Source: JAKANT01 sp035502095
Lineage (GTDB): Bacteria > Pseudomonadota > Gammaproteobacteria > Burkholderiales > Burkholderiaceae_F
DNA: 64,000 nucleotides
Assembly: GCA_035502095.1 (NCBI GenBank)
Contig: DATJUX010000028.1
Location: 1-64,000, forward strand
Direction: 5' to 3'
Part shown: piece by piece, positions 41,943-51,269 of the stretch
Layout: each line of letters starts with the position of its first letter
Numbering within the stretch: the first letter of the stretch is position 1
Made by a program: the position numbers and the translations under genes
The notes under the pieces: model-generated
Seen by the model: only the letters and a program-made list of their open reading frames with translations
Told to the model about the DNA's origin: nothing
Databases searched by the model: none

Positions 41943-42386
41943 TCAACGCGACCGGCGGCGCTCGAGACACTCCAGATAGGCGGCATTGATCGCGGCAATG
42001 TCGGCGGGCAGCGTCGATCGCTGGGCGCGCCAGACGACCTCGCCGAGGCACTCCATCGCTTCGTGCGCCGCCTCGTGCTCGCTGCCGGTGCGGGCGGCGA
42101 GGTCCGCGATTGCGGCGCGGATCCCCGGGGGCTGGTCGATCGACAGCTGTTCGGCGAGCGCGAGATGCATCGACAGGTGCAGGAACGGGTTGGTGATGCC
42201 GCGCTCTACCGTGAATTCCTCGCCCAGCGCCCGCTCGGGATCGTCCAGCAGCGCGTGATACTCGGGGTGTTGTTCGATCCACCCCACGGCGACGGCCTCC
42301 AGCGGCGTGACGATGTGCCCGGCGCGGTGCTTGGCCCAGGCCGTGCAGAAGAAACGACGTACATCATCGCGACTCGGATTGAACAT
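41943..42386 (-). CDS. DUF1841 family protein
   Basis: A 147-residue protein of the proteobacterial DUF1841 family. The family start FNPSRDDVRRFF, the HPEYHALL segment, NPFLHLSMHLALAEQLSIDQP and the final AAYLECLERR are all present. No signal peptide or membrane segment. Function unknown. It is convergent with the cytochrome genes and 69 bases downstream of nth. Confidence 0.85.
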   Translation of the reverse strand: MFNPSRDDVRRFFCTAWAKHRAGHIVTPLEAVAVGWIEQHPEYHALLDDPERALGEEFTVERGITNPFLHLSMHLALAEQLSIDQPPGIRAAIADLAARTGSEHEAAHEAMECLGEVVWRAQRSTLPADIAAINAAYLECLERRRSR

Positions 42387-42455
42387 GGCGGCGGAAACTC
42401 GAGCCTTATCGAGGCATTCTGCCGGACAACGCGCGTGCGGCTGCCACTGTCCCGA

Positions 42456-43097
42456 TCAGCGCGGCGCGGGCGTCTTGCGGCGGAATTCGCACAGCGAGGC
42501 GATGGCGCAGCGCCAGCACTCGGGCTTGCGCGCCTTGCACACGTAGCGCCCGTGCAGGATGAGCCAATGGTGCGCGTTCTGGCGGAACTCCTCCGGAACG
42601 AACTTCAGGAGCTTGCGCTCGACCTCGTCGACATCCGCGCCGGGCGCGATTCCCGTGCGGTTGGCGACGCGAAAGATGTGCGTGTCGACCGCGATCGTCG
42701 GTTCTCCGAAAGCCACGTTCAGCACCACGTTCGCAGTCTTGCGGCCCACGCCCGGCAGCGCTTCGAGCGCCGCCCGATCCCGCGGCACCGCGCCGCCGTG
42801 CCGTTCCAGCAGAAGGCGACTCAGTGCGACGACGTTCTTCGCCTTGTTGCGGAACAGGCCGATGGTCTGAATGTAGGGAATCAGCCCCTCGACCCCGAGA
42901 TCGACGATGCCGCGGGGCGTGTTGGCGACGGGAAACAGCTTGTGCGTAGCGAGGTTGACGCCACGGTCGGTCGCCTGTGCCGACAGCACGACGGCGACCA
43001 GCAGTTCGAACGGCGAGGAATGCTCGAGCTCGGATTTCGGCTCGGGATTGGCCTCGCGCAGGCGCGCGAAGATCGCGCGCCGCTTTTCCGGGTTCAT
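42456..43097 (-). CDS. nth: Endonuclease III
   Basis: A 213-residue DNA glycosylase/AP lyase for oxidised pyrimidines. The helix-hairpin-helix LPGVGRKTANVV carries the catalytic Lys, and VDTHIFRVANR carries the catalytic Asp. The C-terminal [4Fe-4S] loop is C-x6-C-x2-C-x5-C (CKARKPECWRCAIASLC). Length and motifs are complete. The ATG overlaps the stop of the upstream rnfB-like gene by 4 bases, an arrangement common in proteobacteria. Confidence 0.96.
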   Translation of the reverse strand: MNPEKRRAIFARLREANPEPKSELEHSSPFELLVAVVLSAQATDRGVNLATHKLFPVANTPRGIVDLGVEGLIPYIQTIGLFRNKAKNVVALSRLLLERHGGAVPRDRAALEALPGVGRKTANVVLNVAFGEPTIAVDTHIFRVANRTGIAPGADVDEVERKLLKFVPEEFRQNAHHWLILHGRYVCKARKPECWRCAIASLCEFRRKTPAPR

Positions 43098-43816
43098 CCG
43101 TTGGTCTCCTGTCCCGGCCTGCCGGTCGCCGTCGAAGGCGACTGCCGGTGCCGCGCGCGGGCGCGTTCGATCGCGGCCGCCACGCGTGCCTTGCGGGCCA
43201 CCGCCTGTCCATCGTCCGCATCGGTGCGGGTTTCCAATTCGTGCAGCTTGGCGATCGCTTTCGCGAGGCGTCGCTCCTCGACCTCGATCCGCTCGCGTGC
43301 CAGGCGCAGGTTGCGCTGCTCGAACGCGCCGCGCGCTGCGCGCGCGTCGTCATCGGACCAGCGACGCCGCGGCACCACCTCGATCAGCGCGATGCAATCC
43401 ATCGGGCAGGGCGGAACGCACAGGTCGCAGCCCGTGCACACCGACGCGAGGACCGCGTGCATGACCTTCGGCGCGCCGACGATCGCATCGACCGGGCAAG
43501 CCTGGATGCACAAGGTGCAGCCGATGCAGAGCGCCTCGTCGATCACCGCGCGGCGCAGGGGTCCCTCGACGCCGTTGGCAGGATTGAGCGGCAACGGCGG
43601 CCGCCCGCTTATCAGGCTCAGCTTGGCGATGCCGGCGGCGCCGCCGGGCGGGCACCGGTTGATTTCCGCGCTCCCGGCGGCGACCGCCTCCGCGTACGGC
43701 CGGCAGCCGGGGAAACCGCACTTCGTGCACTGGGTCTGCGGCAGGGCGGCGTCGATGCGCTCGGCGAGGGCCGACGCGGCAGCGGGGCGGGGAGTGGCGT
43801 CGATCGCGTCCGGCAT
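43094..43816 (-). CDS. rnfB: RnfB/RsxB-like ferredoxin, soluble form
   Basis: A 240-residue iron-sulfur protein. The N-terminal Fe-S domain has C-x2-C-x4-C (CTKCGFPGC) with a fourth Cys in NRCPPGG. It is followed by two [4Fe-4S] ferredoxin motifs (CIGCTLCIQACP and CTGCDLCVPPCP). The N-terminal membrane helix of RnfB in complete Rnf complexes is missing, and no rnfA, C, D, G or E genes are nearby. A long charged helical tail (about 165-240) ends the protein. It may donate electrons to or protect the Fe-S cluster of the overlapping nth product, but that is inference. Confidence 0.88.
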   Translation of the reverse strand: MPDAIDATPRPAAASALAERIDAALPQTQCTKCGFPGCRPYAEAVAAGSAEINRCPPGGAAGIAKLSLISGRPPLPLNPANGVEGPLRRAVIDEALCIGCTLCIQACPVDAIVGAPKVMHAVLASVCTGCDLCVPPCPMDCIALIEVVPRRRWSDDDARAARGAFEQRNLRLARERIEVEERRLAKAIAKLHELETRTDADDGQAVARKARVAAAIERARARHRQSPSTATGRPGQETNG

Positions 43817-43846
43817 GGACGCGGATTATTTCAGAGCGGGACGGCG

Positions 43847-45088
<1,242 letters not shown>

Positions 45089-45212
45089 CGAGACTCCGCT
45101 GCGGCCCCATGGAGGCATCGCGGGCAAGGCAAACCGCACGATTATCGTCGCGCGGCGGGCGCGCCAGCAATGCAACGAGAAGAGCGTTGTTTTTCCATCA
45201 GGCTCGCGCCCG

Positions 45213-45229
45213 AAGTGGCCTGACCACTT
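45213..45229. promoter_or_regulatory. FadR/GntR-type operator-like palindrome upstream of phaZ
   Basis: AAGTGG-CCTGA-CCACTT, perfect 6-base arms around a 5-base centre. Read on the other strand it resembles the FadR-type consensus (TGGTC-n-GACCA). It lies between the fpr stop and the phaZ start. A related site sharing the 11-base core TGGCCTGACCA is at 57652-57668. It could instead be a weak hairpin after fpr. Confidence 0.4.
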
Positions 45230-45233
45230 GACC

Positions 45234-46013
45234 TTACCAGTAGTTTTCGACCGCCAGCTGCCCCGGTTTGCCCCGTCTCGACGGCGCCAGCCCGCGCGTC
45301 GCCAGGAGCCGACGGGTGGCGGTGATCATGTCCGGGTTGCCGCAGATCAGGACGCGCGAGGCGCCGGCATCGATCCGCAGCCCGACATGGGCTTCGAGCG
45401 CGCCGCTTTCGAGCAGCGCCGGCACGCGCTCGCCGAGGGTGCCCGGTTCGCGCCGGCGGGTCACCACCGGTACGTAGTGGAGTCTCCCCTCGCGATCCAT
45501 GGCACGAATCGCGTCGGCGTACGCCAGTTCGTTCGGATAGCGCACGCTGTGCACGACCACGAGGTTGTGAAAATCGTTCCAGCTGCCGGTCTCGGCCAGT
45601 ATGGATAGAAACGGGGCGAGGCCGGTGCCCGTGCACAGCAGCCACAAATCGCGCGCAGGGTCGAACCGGTCGAGCGTCAGGAAACCGTAGTTCGTCCGCT
45701 CCAGGTAGATCGTGGCGCCAGGGCGCAGCCGCGCGAGCTCGGACGTGAATTCGCCGTCCGGAACGACGACCGAGAAGAACTCCAGGAACGCAGCGTGGCT
45801 GGGCGAGGCAACCGAATACGCGCGCCATACGATCTTCTGGCCGGACGGGTCCTTCGGATTGTCCGGATCGGCGCGCTCGACCCCGATGCGGGCGAACTGT
45901 CCGGCCGTGAACCGGAACTCCGGGTCGCGCGTGATCGTGAACGAGAACAGGTTCGGCGCCCACGGCCTGACCGACGTCAACGTCTCGGCGGTGAACTTGG
46001 GCGCGGCGGTCAT
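45234..46013 (-). CDS. fpr: Ferredoxin-NADP+ reductase
   Basis: A 259-residue FAD enzyme of the bacterial Fpr type. It has the FAD-binding RAYSVASP, the NADP-binding LLCTGTGLAPFLSI and VVHSVRYPNELAY segments, ICGNPDMI, and the C-terminal aromatic ending VENYW. It links NADPH and ferredoxin. The next gene upstream on the strand, fdxA, encodes a likely partner 36 bases away, so the two are probably co-transcribed. Confidence 0.94.
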   Translation of the reverse strand: MTAAPKFTAETLTSVRPWAPNLFSFTITRDPEFRFTAGQFARIGVERADPDNPKDPSGQKIVWRAYSVASPSHAAFLEFFSVVVPDGEFTSELARLRPGATIYLERTNYGFLTLDRFDPARDLWLLCTGTGLAPFLSILAETGSWNDFHNLVVVHSVRYPNELAYADAIRAMDREGRLHYVPVVTRRREPGTLGERVPALLESGALEAHVGLRIDAGASRVLICGNPDMITATRRLLATRGLAPSRRGKPGQLAVENYW

Positions 46014-46049
46014 GTGGCGGGCACGCGCACGCCGCGCGGGCGTGGCAAG

Positions 46050-46373
46050 CTACCGCTCGAGGTACTTGAGCTTTTCCGGCACGTCCTTCCATTCATCCGC
46101 ATCGGGCGGGTGGGGCTTCATGCGGGTGATCGAAGGCCACTTTTTCGCCAGCTCGACGTTCAATGCAATGAAGCTGCGCTGGTCGGCCGGCACGTCCTCC
46201 TCGGCATAGATCGCGTTCACCGGGCACTCGGGAATGCACACCGCGCAATCGATGCACTCGTCGGGATCGATCGTGAGGAAGTTCGGGCCTTCGCGAAAGC
46301 AGTCGACCGGACAGACATCGACGCAGTCCGTGTATTTGCACTTGATGCACGGCTCGGTGACGACGTGAGTCAT
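46050..46373 (-). CDS. fdxA: Ferredoxin FdxA (7Fe-8S type)
   Basis: A 107-residue ferredoxin. The first site (EPCIKCKYTDCVDVCPVDC) has the spacing of a [3Fe-4S]/[4Fe-4S] seven-iron ferredoxin and the second (CIDCAVCIPECP) is a standard [4Fe-4S] motif. The C-terminal extension of about 40 residues is typical of FdxA. The start is ATG 46373, matching the family; the longer frame to 46457 does not. Its gene neighbour fpr encodes a reductase for it. Confidence 0.95.
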   Translation of the reverse strand: MTHVVTEPCIKCKYTDCVDVCPVDCFREGPNFLTIDPDECIDCAVCIPECPVNAIYAEEDVPADQRSFIALNVELAKKWPSITRMKPHPPDADEWKDVPEKLKYLER

Positions 46374-46474
46374 TCGCGCGGCGGTTCGAGGAGTGGGCGG
46401 GTATTCTATCGCGCAGCCGACGGCGTCGACGCGCCGGGGCACGTTAACCACGGCCATCCCAAGGCCTTGCGATC

Positions 46475-47650
46475 GTGATCATCACCTCGCTGCTCGACAC
46501 CGACCTCTACAAGTTCACGATGATGCAGGTGGTGCTGCATCACTTTCCGGGCGCGCAGGTCGAGTACCGCTTCAAGTGCCGCAATCCGGGCATCAACCTC
46601 GCCCCCTACGTCGACGAGATCCGCGAGGAGATCGGCTGGTTGTGCACGCTGCGCTTTCGCGAACGGGAGCTGGCGTACCTGCGCAGCATGCGCTTCATCA
46701 AGAGCGACTTCGTCGACTTCCTCGGCCTGTTCCAGCTCAATACCAAGTACATCGAAGTGACGCGCGCGCCGAACGACAGCGGCGAGATCGAGATCGTCAT
46801 CAAGGGGCCGTGGCTGCACACGATCCTGTTCGAGATCCCGGTGCTGGCGATCACCAACGAGGTGTACTTCCGCAACACCCAGCAGCATCCGGACTACGCG
46901 GAAGGACGCCGGCGGCTGCGCGAGAAGATCGCGCTCGTGCGCGACGACCCGACGCTGGCCGGCGTGCGCATCGCCGACTACGGCACGCGGCGCCGCTTCT
47001 CGCGCCTGTGGCAGGACGAGGTGCTGCTGACTCTGAAGGATCAGCTCGGCGAGCATCTCGCCGGGACCAGCAACGTGATGTTCGCCGCCAAGCAGGGGCT
47101 CACGCCGCTCGGCACGATGGCGCATGAGTACCTGCAGGCGTGCCAGGCGCTCGGTCCGCGGCTGCGCGACTCGCAGACCTACGGTTTCGAGGTCTGGGCC
47201 AAGGAGTACCGCGGCGACCTCGGCATCGCGCTGTCGGACGTCTACGGCCTGGACGCGTTCCTGCGCGACTTCGACATGTACTTCTGCAAGCTGTTCGACG
47301 GCGCGCGGCACGATTCCGGCGACCCGATCGAGTGGGGCGAACGGCTGATCGCTCACTACGAGCGCAACCGGGTCGACCCGAAGACGAAGGTACTGGTGTT
47401 CTCCGATGCGTTGACGTTTCCGCTCGTGAGCGAGCTGTACCGGCGCTTCGACGGGCGCGCGCGGCTCGCCTTCGGCGTCGGCACGAACCTGACCAACGAC
47501 CTGGGCTACACGCCGCTGCAGATCGTCATCAAGATGGTCCGCTGCAACGGCCAGCCGGTCGCGAAACTTTCCGATTCGCCCGAGAAGAACATGTGCGACG
47601 ACGCGGCCTACCTCGCATACCTGCGGCAGGTCTTCCACGTCCAGCACTGA
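46475..47650 (+). CDS. pncB: Nicotinate phosphoribosyltransferase
   Basis: A 391-residue enzyme that makes nicotinate mononucleotide from nicotinate and PRPP in NAD salvage. The N-terminus TSLLDTDLYKFTMMQ, the RFKCRNPG segment, GTSNVMFAAKQGLTPLGTMAHEY with the His that is phosphorylated in this family, and the C-terminal GTNLTNDLG are diagnostic. The start is GTG 46475. It is divergent from fdxA with about 100 bases between starts, so the two share a promoter gap. Confidence 0.95.
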   Translation: MIITSLLDTDLYKFTMMQVVLHHFPGAQVEYRFKCRNPGINLAPYVDEIREEIGWLCTLRFRERELAYLRSMRFIKSDFVDFLGLFQLNTKYIEVTRAPNDSGEIEIVIKGPWLHTILFEIPVLAITNEVYFRNTQQHPDYAEGRRRLREKIALVRDDPTLAGVRIADYGTRRRFSRLWQDEVLLTLKDQLGEHLAGTSNVMFAAKQGLTPLGTMAHEYLQACQALGPRLRDSQTYGFEVWAKEYRGDLGIALSDVYGLDAFLRDFDMYFCKLFDGARHDSGDPIEWGERLIAHYERNRVDPKTKVLVFSDALTFPLVSELYRRFDGRARLAFGVGTNLTNDLGYTPLQIVIKMVRCNGQPVAKLSDSPEKNMCDDAAYLAYLRQVFHVQH

Positions 47651-47926
47651 CTCGCGGGTCGGCGCGATCCCGCCGCCGCGGCATCGGGACGGTCCAATGG
47701 AAGGGTTCCGACACGGCGGCTGTTCTGGCGGCGGTTGCGCCGCGCCGACAGCGGGCGGATCCCGCCCACCCTTTCGCCCGGTTGCCGACGCGGTCGCAAC
47801 CGAAACCAGCACAGGGCCGCGTCGCGGGCGCGAAGCGCGCCGCGGTCGTGCCCGCTCGCACCGATCGAGGGTTCCGCGGGCCGGGAGGGGTGGCTAGAAT
47901 CCCGCGCTTCGCGCGGGGTCACCCTT

Positions 47927-49141
47927 ATGCCGACACTGTCTCGCCGGGCGGAGAGCCTCGGAACCGAAAACGCGTTTGTCGTTCTTGCCGAGGTCAACCA
48001 GCTCGTCCGCTCGGGCAAGGACGTCATTTCCTTCTGTATCGGCCAGCCCGATTTCGCGACGCCGACGCATGTGCAGGACGCGGCCGTCGACGCAGTGCGC
48101 GGCGGCAGGCACGGCTACACCCCTTCGGCGGGAATCGATGAACTGCGCCAGGCCGCGGCGGCATCGATGGGTCGCATGCGTGGCATTTCCATCGCGCCGG
48201 ACGACGTGGTGGTCGGTGCCGGTGCGAAGCCGTTCATCGGATACGCGATCGCATCGGTCACCGACTACGGCGCGGGCGACGAGGTCATCTTCCCGGTGCC
48301 CGGATTCCCGATCTACGAAAGCCAGTGCCGCGCCAATGGCGCCGTCGCGGTCGGGCTGCCGCTACGCGAGGCGCGCGCCTTCGCATTCGATCCGAACGAG
48401 CTGGCCGAGCGCATCACGCCGCGCACGAAGCTGCTTGTCCTCAATTCACCCCAAAACCCGACCGGCGGCATCCTGTCGCGTGCCGACCTCGAGGCGATCG
48501 CCGCGATCCTCGAGCGCCATCCGCAGGTCTGGGTCTACGCCGACGAGATCTACAGCCGGCTCGTCTACGGCGCGGAGTTCGCCTCGATCGCTTCGCTGCC
48601 AGGAATGCAGGAGCGCACCGTCATTTCCGACGGCGCGTCCAAAACCTACGCGATGACGGGCTGGCGCATCGGCTTCACGGCGAACCGCCAGCTCGCGCCG
48701 GTCTTCACACGCTGGATCACGAACACGGAGTCGTGCGCAAGCCAGATCAGCCAATGGGCGGCGGTGGCCGCGCTCAACGGCCCGCAGGATGCGGCCGAGT
48801 CGATGCGTCATCGGTTCCTTGCCCGCCGCGACCTGATCGTGCGGCTGCTCAACGAGGTGCCGGGATTTCGCTGCGCGTCGCCGGGCGGGGCGTTCTACGC
48901 GTGGCCGAACGTCACTGAAGCGTGTGCGCTGATCGGCGCCGCCGACTCCGAGGTGTTGCGCAAGCGCCTTCTGCACGAGGCGGGGGTCGCGGTCCTCGCC
49001 GATATCCACTTCGGTCCCCGGGTCGAGGGCGACGGCCAGCACATCCGCTTTTCGTACGCGGCCGCCGAGTCGGCGATCGAGGCAGGCGTCGGGCGCATCG
49101 CGGACTTCGTCCGCCGCGCTACGCTTCCGCCAAGAAAATAG
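47927..49141 (+). CDS. Class I/II pyridoxal-phosphate aminotransferase
   Basis: A 404-residue aminotransferase of the AspC/AlaA fold type I group. It shows NSPQNPTGG, the YADEIYSRLVY segment and the PLP lysine in DGASKTYAMTGWRIGF. The substrate (aspartate, alanine or aromatic amino acids) is not resolvable. The start is ATG 47927; a TAGAAT -10-like element lies 28 bases upstream (47894-47899) without a clear -35. The preceding 276-base gap after pncB holds nothing else I recognise. It is one base from the transporter gene that follows. Confidence 0.88.
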   Translation: MPTLSRRAESLGTENAFVVLAEVNQLVRSGKDVISFCIGQPDFATPTHVQDAAVDAVRGGRHGYTPSAGIDELRQAAAASMGRMRGISIAPDDVVVGAGAKPFIGYAIASVTDYGAGDEVIFPVPGFPIYESQCRANGAVAVGLPLREARAFAFDPNELAERITPRTKLLVLNSPQNPTGGILSRADLEAIAAILERHPQVWVYADEIYSRLVYGAEFASIASLPGMQERTVISDGASKTYAMTGWRIGFTANRQLAPVFTRWITNTESCASQISQWAAVAALNGPQDAAESMRHRFLARRDLIVRLLNEVPGFRCASPGGAFYAWPNVTEACALIGAADSEVLRKRLLHEAGVAVLADIHFGPRVEGDGQHIRFSYAAAESAIEAGVGRIADFVRRATLPPRK

Positions 49142-49142
49142 G

Positions 49143-50486
49143 ATGCGGCCGCTCCGGCGCTCGCGCAGCGCGCTTGCGTGGCTCCTGCTCGCGGTTGCGT
49201 CTTCGAGCGCCCGCGCGGCGGCCTTCGACGGCCCGGAGCTGGCCGGTGTCCCGGTCGAATTCCTGCTCTTCGCGTGCGTCCTCGCGGGCGTCGCGCTCTT
49301 CCAGGCGTACGTGCTGCCGATCGCGGTCACCGGCGCCGGCGTGATCGCGCTTTACAAGATCGCGTTTTCTCCGTTTCGAACCGGCGCCGGCGTGGCCGGT
49401 TTCGCCGGTCACCTCGAGCACGAGTGGGTGATCCTGGTCAACCTCCTGCTGCTGCTGACCGGTTTCGCGCTGCTCGCGCGGCAATTCGAAGACAGCAAGT
49501 TGCCCGAGGTGCTGCCGCGTTTCCTTCCCGACGACTGGAAAGGCGGTTTCGTCCTGCTGGTGCTGGTCTTCCTCCTGTCGACCTTCCTGGACAACATCGC
49601 CGCAGCGATGATCGGGGGCGCGATCGCACACACCGTGTTCCGCGGCACCGTGCACATCGGATATCTGGCCGCGATCGTCGCGGCGTCCAATGCCGGCGGC
49701 GCCGGCAGCGTGATCGGCGACACCACGACCACGATGATGTGGATTTCCGGCATCTCGCCGCTCGAGGTGTTCGAGGCGTTCATCGCGTCGGGGGTCGCAT
49801 TGGCCATCTGCGGCGTGATCGCAGCGCGGCAGCAGGACGCGCTGCGGCGCATCGAGCGTGACGCGACGCCGGGCGCCGTCGTCGACTGGATGCGGCTTGC
49901 GATCGTGGCGCTGATCCTCGGCCTGGCGATCGTCGCCAACATCGTCGTCAACGTTCGGTTTGCCGAGATCTCGGACCGCTTTCCGTTCCTCGGCGCGGCG
50001 GTCTGGGTGGCGATCCTGATCGGCGCCACCCTGCGCAGCACGGCATGGAGGCTTCTGCCGGGAGCGCTCAAGGGCGCGGCGTTCCTGCTGGCGCTGGTCC
50101 TGTGCGCCTCGATGATGCCGGTCGAGAGGCTGCCCAGCGCTTCGTGGCAGACGGCGCTCGGACTCGGCTTCCTCTCCGCGGTGTTCGACAACATCCCGCT
50201 CACCGCGCTCGCAATCAGGCAGGGCGGATACGACTGGGGATTTCTCGCTTATGCGGTCGGCTTTGGCGGCTCGATGATCTGGTTCGGCTCGTCCGCCGGC
50301 GTCGCGCTGTCGGGCATGTATCCGCAAGGGCGCTCGGTGGGTCGTTGGCTGCGCGATGGATGGCACGTGACGCTCGCCTACGTCATCGGATTTTTCGTCA
50401 TGCTGGTGCTGATCGGGTTTCATCCCGGCGCGACGCCTCGCGCCGGCGCGGGATCGGCGACGCGCGTCGCTGCAATCGCCCTTTGA
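49143..50486 (+). CDS. NhaD/citrate-transporter-type membrane antiporter
   Basis: A 447-residue ion-transporter-superfamily protein with about eleven hydrophobic segments. The N-terminus has a cleavable-looking signal (LLLAVASSSARAAAF), unusual for this superfamily. The two inverted half-repeats carry LSTFLDNIAAAMIGGAIA and LSAVFDNIPLTALAI, the paired FDN motifs of NhaD-like Na+/H+ antiporters, plus NAGGAGSVIGDTTTTMMW. The paired FDN motif favours Na+/H+ antiport over citrate transport, but this is inference. It starts one base after the aminotransferase stop, so the two are one operon. Confidence 0.8.
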   Translation: MRPLRRSRSALAWLLLAVASSSARAAAFDGPELAGVPVEFLLFACVLAGVALFQAYVLPIAVTGAGVIALYKIAFSPFRTGAGVAGFAGHLEHEWVILVNLLLLLTGFALLARQFEDSKLPEVLPRFLPDDWKGGFVLLVLVFLLSTFLDNIAAAMIGGAIAHTVFRGTVHIGYLAAIVAASNAGGAGSVIGDTTTTMMWISGISPLEVFEAFIASGVALAICGVIAARQQDALRRIERDATPGAVVDWMRLAIVALILGLAIVANIVVNVRFAEISDRFPFLGAAVWVAILIGATLRSTAWRLLPGALKGAAFLLALVLCASMMPVERLPSASWQTALGLGFLSAVFDNIPLTALAIRQGGYDWGFLAYAVGFGGSMIWFGSSAGVALSGMYPQGRSVGRWLRDGWHVTLAYVIGFFVMLVLIGFHPGATPRAGAGSATRVAAIAL

Positions 50487-50511
50487 CGCGTCGCGTGTTG
50501 AGGAGAGCGCA

Positions 50512-50844
50512 ATGGCTGAGATCAACGTCGTTCGCAAGCATCGCTTGACGGTCGCGCAGGCGAAGAGGATCGCGCAGAAGACCGCCGACGATCTCGCGAG
50601 CGAATACGACCTGCAGAGCGAGTGGCACGGCGACACGCTGCGCTTCTCGCGCAGTGGGGTGAACGGCTCGATGGCGGTGAGCGCGCACGAGATACGACTC
50701 GACGTCAAGCTCGGCCTGCTGCTCGGCGCGTTCAAGCGCAGGATCGAGCGGCACATCGAGCACCGGCTCGACGAACTCCTGATCGCCGCGAGCACGCCGG
50801 CCGCCAGGAGCGCGCCGGCGAAGAAGTCGGGCCGCGCAGCCTGA
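50512..50844 (+). CDS. Polyhydroxyalkanoic acid system (PHA granule region) family protein
   Basis: A 110-residue protein of the PHA_gran_rgn family. The pattern VVRKHRLTVAQAKRIAQK, then DDLASEYDL, WHGDTLRFSRSGVNG and a basic C-terminus is characteristic. These small proteins are found beside PHA genes and are thought to associate with granules; their function is not well defined. GAGGAGAGC precedes the ATG. A hairpin (50861-50879) follows. It links this region to phaZ. Confidence 0.85.
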   Translation: MAEINVVRKHRLTVAQAKRIAQKTADDLASEYDLQSEWHGDTLRFSRSGVNGSMAVSAHEIRLDVKLGLLLGAFKRRIERHIEHRLDELLIAASTPAARSAPAKKSGRAA

Positions 50845-50860
50845 GGCGCTGCAAGGAAAA

Positions 50861-50879
50861 CGGCCCGCGAGGCGGGCCG
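50861..50879. terminator. Hairpin between convergent PHA-granule and ACBP genes
   Basis: CGGCCCGC (50861-50868) pairs with GCGGGCCG (50872-50879) around a 3-base loop. It has A-rich sequence on its left side (GGAAAA), which gives a short T stretch for the minus-strand ACBP transcript, so it may terminate mainly that gene. Confidence 0.6.
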
Positions 50880-50898
50880 CAGCGGATTCGCTAGTGCG

Positions 50899-51156
50899 CT
50901 AGCCTTTGAGATCGGTGATCAGCTCGACGTACTGCTTCATCGCCGCCTCCGACGCCGTGCCCTTGATCTCGTTCCAGGCGTCCCATTTCGCGCGGCCGAC
51001 CATGTCGGAAAAGCCCGGTCGCTTGCCTTCGACATCGCCACTGGTCGACTGCTTGTAGAGCGCGTACAACTTCAACAGCGTTGCGTTGTCGGGACGCTCG
51101 GGGAGGCTCTTCGAGTCCGCGACCGCCTGCTCGAACTTCGCCTTCAGATCGCTCAT
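50899..51156 (-). CDS. Acyl-CoA-binding protein
   Basis: An 85-residue four-helix ACBP. The family motif is LKLYALYKQSTSGDVEG with the Tyr and Lys that contact CoA, then KRPGFSDMVGRAKWDAW. These proteins buffer long-chain acyl-CoA. It is divergent from the wax ester synthase gene (113-base gap), whose substrate is acyl-CoA, so a shared role in storage-lipid synthesis is plausible. A GGAGAACC site precedes the ATG. Confidence 0.95.
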   Translation of the reverse strand: MSDLKAKFEQAVADSKSLPERPDNATLLKLYALYKQSTSGDVEGKRPGFSDMVGRAKWDAWNEIKGTASEAAMKQYVELITDLKG

Positions 51157-51269
51157 GAGGTTCTCCGCTGTACGAGCATGGAGCGAAAGCTATCATAGGT
51201 TCGAACCTGCAGCGCACAGGCAGGCGCGGTCCGGCAGGCGATCGCCGGTGTCGGCGAAAGGAGATCCAG

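Noticed and set aside
46374..46457. Longer N-terminus for the ferredoxin FdxA
   Set aside because: The extra codons run into the fdxA/pncB promoter gap and have no counterpart in the family; ATG 46373 gives the usual length.
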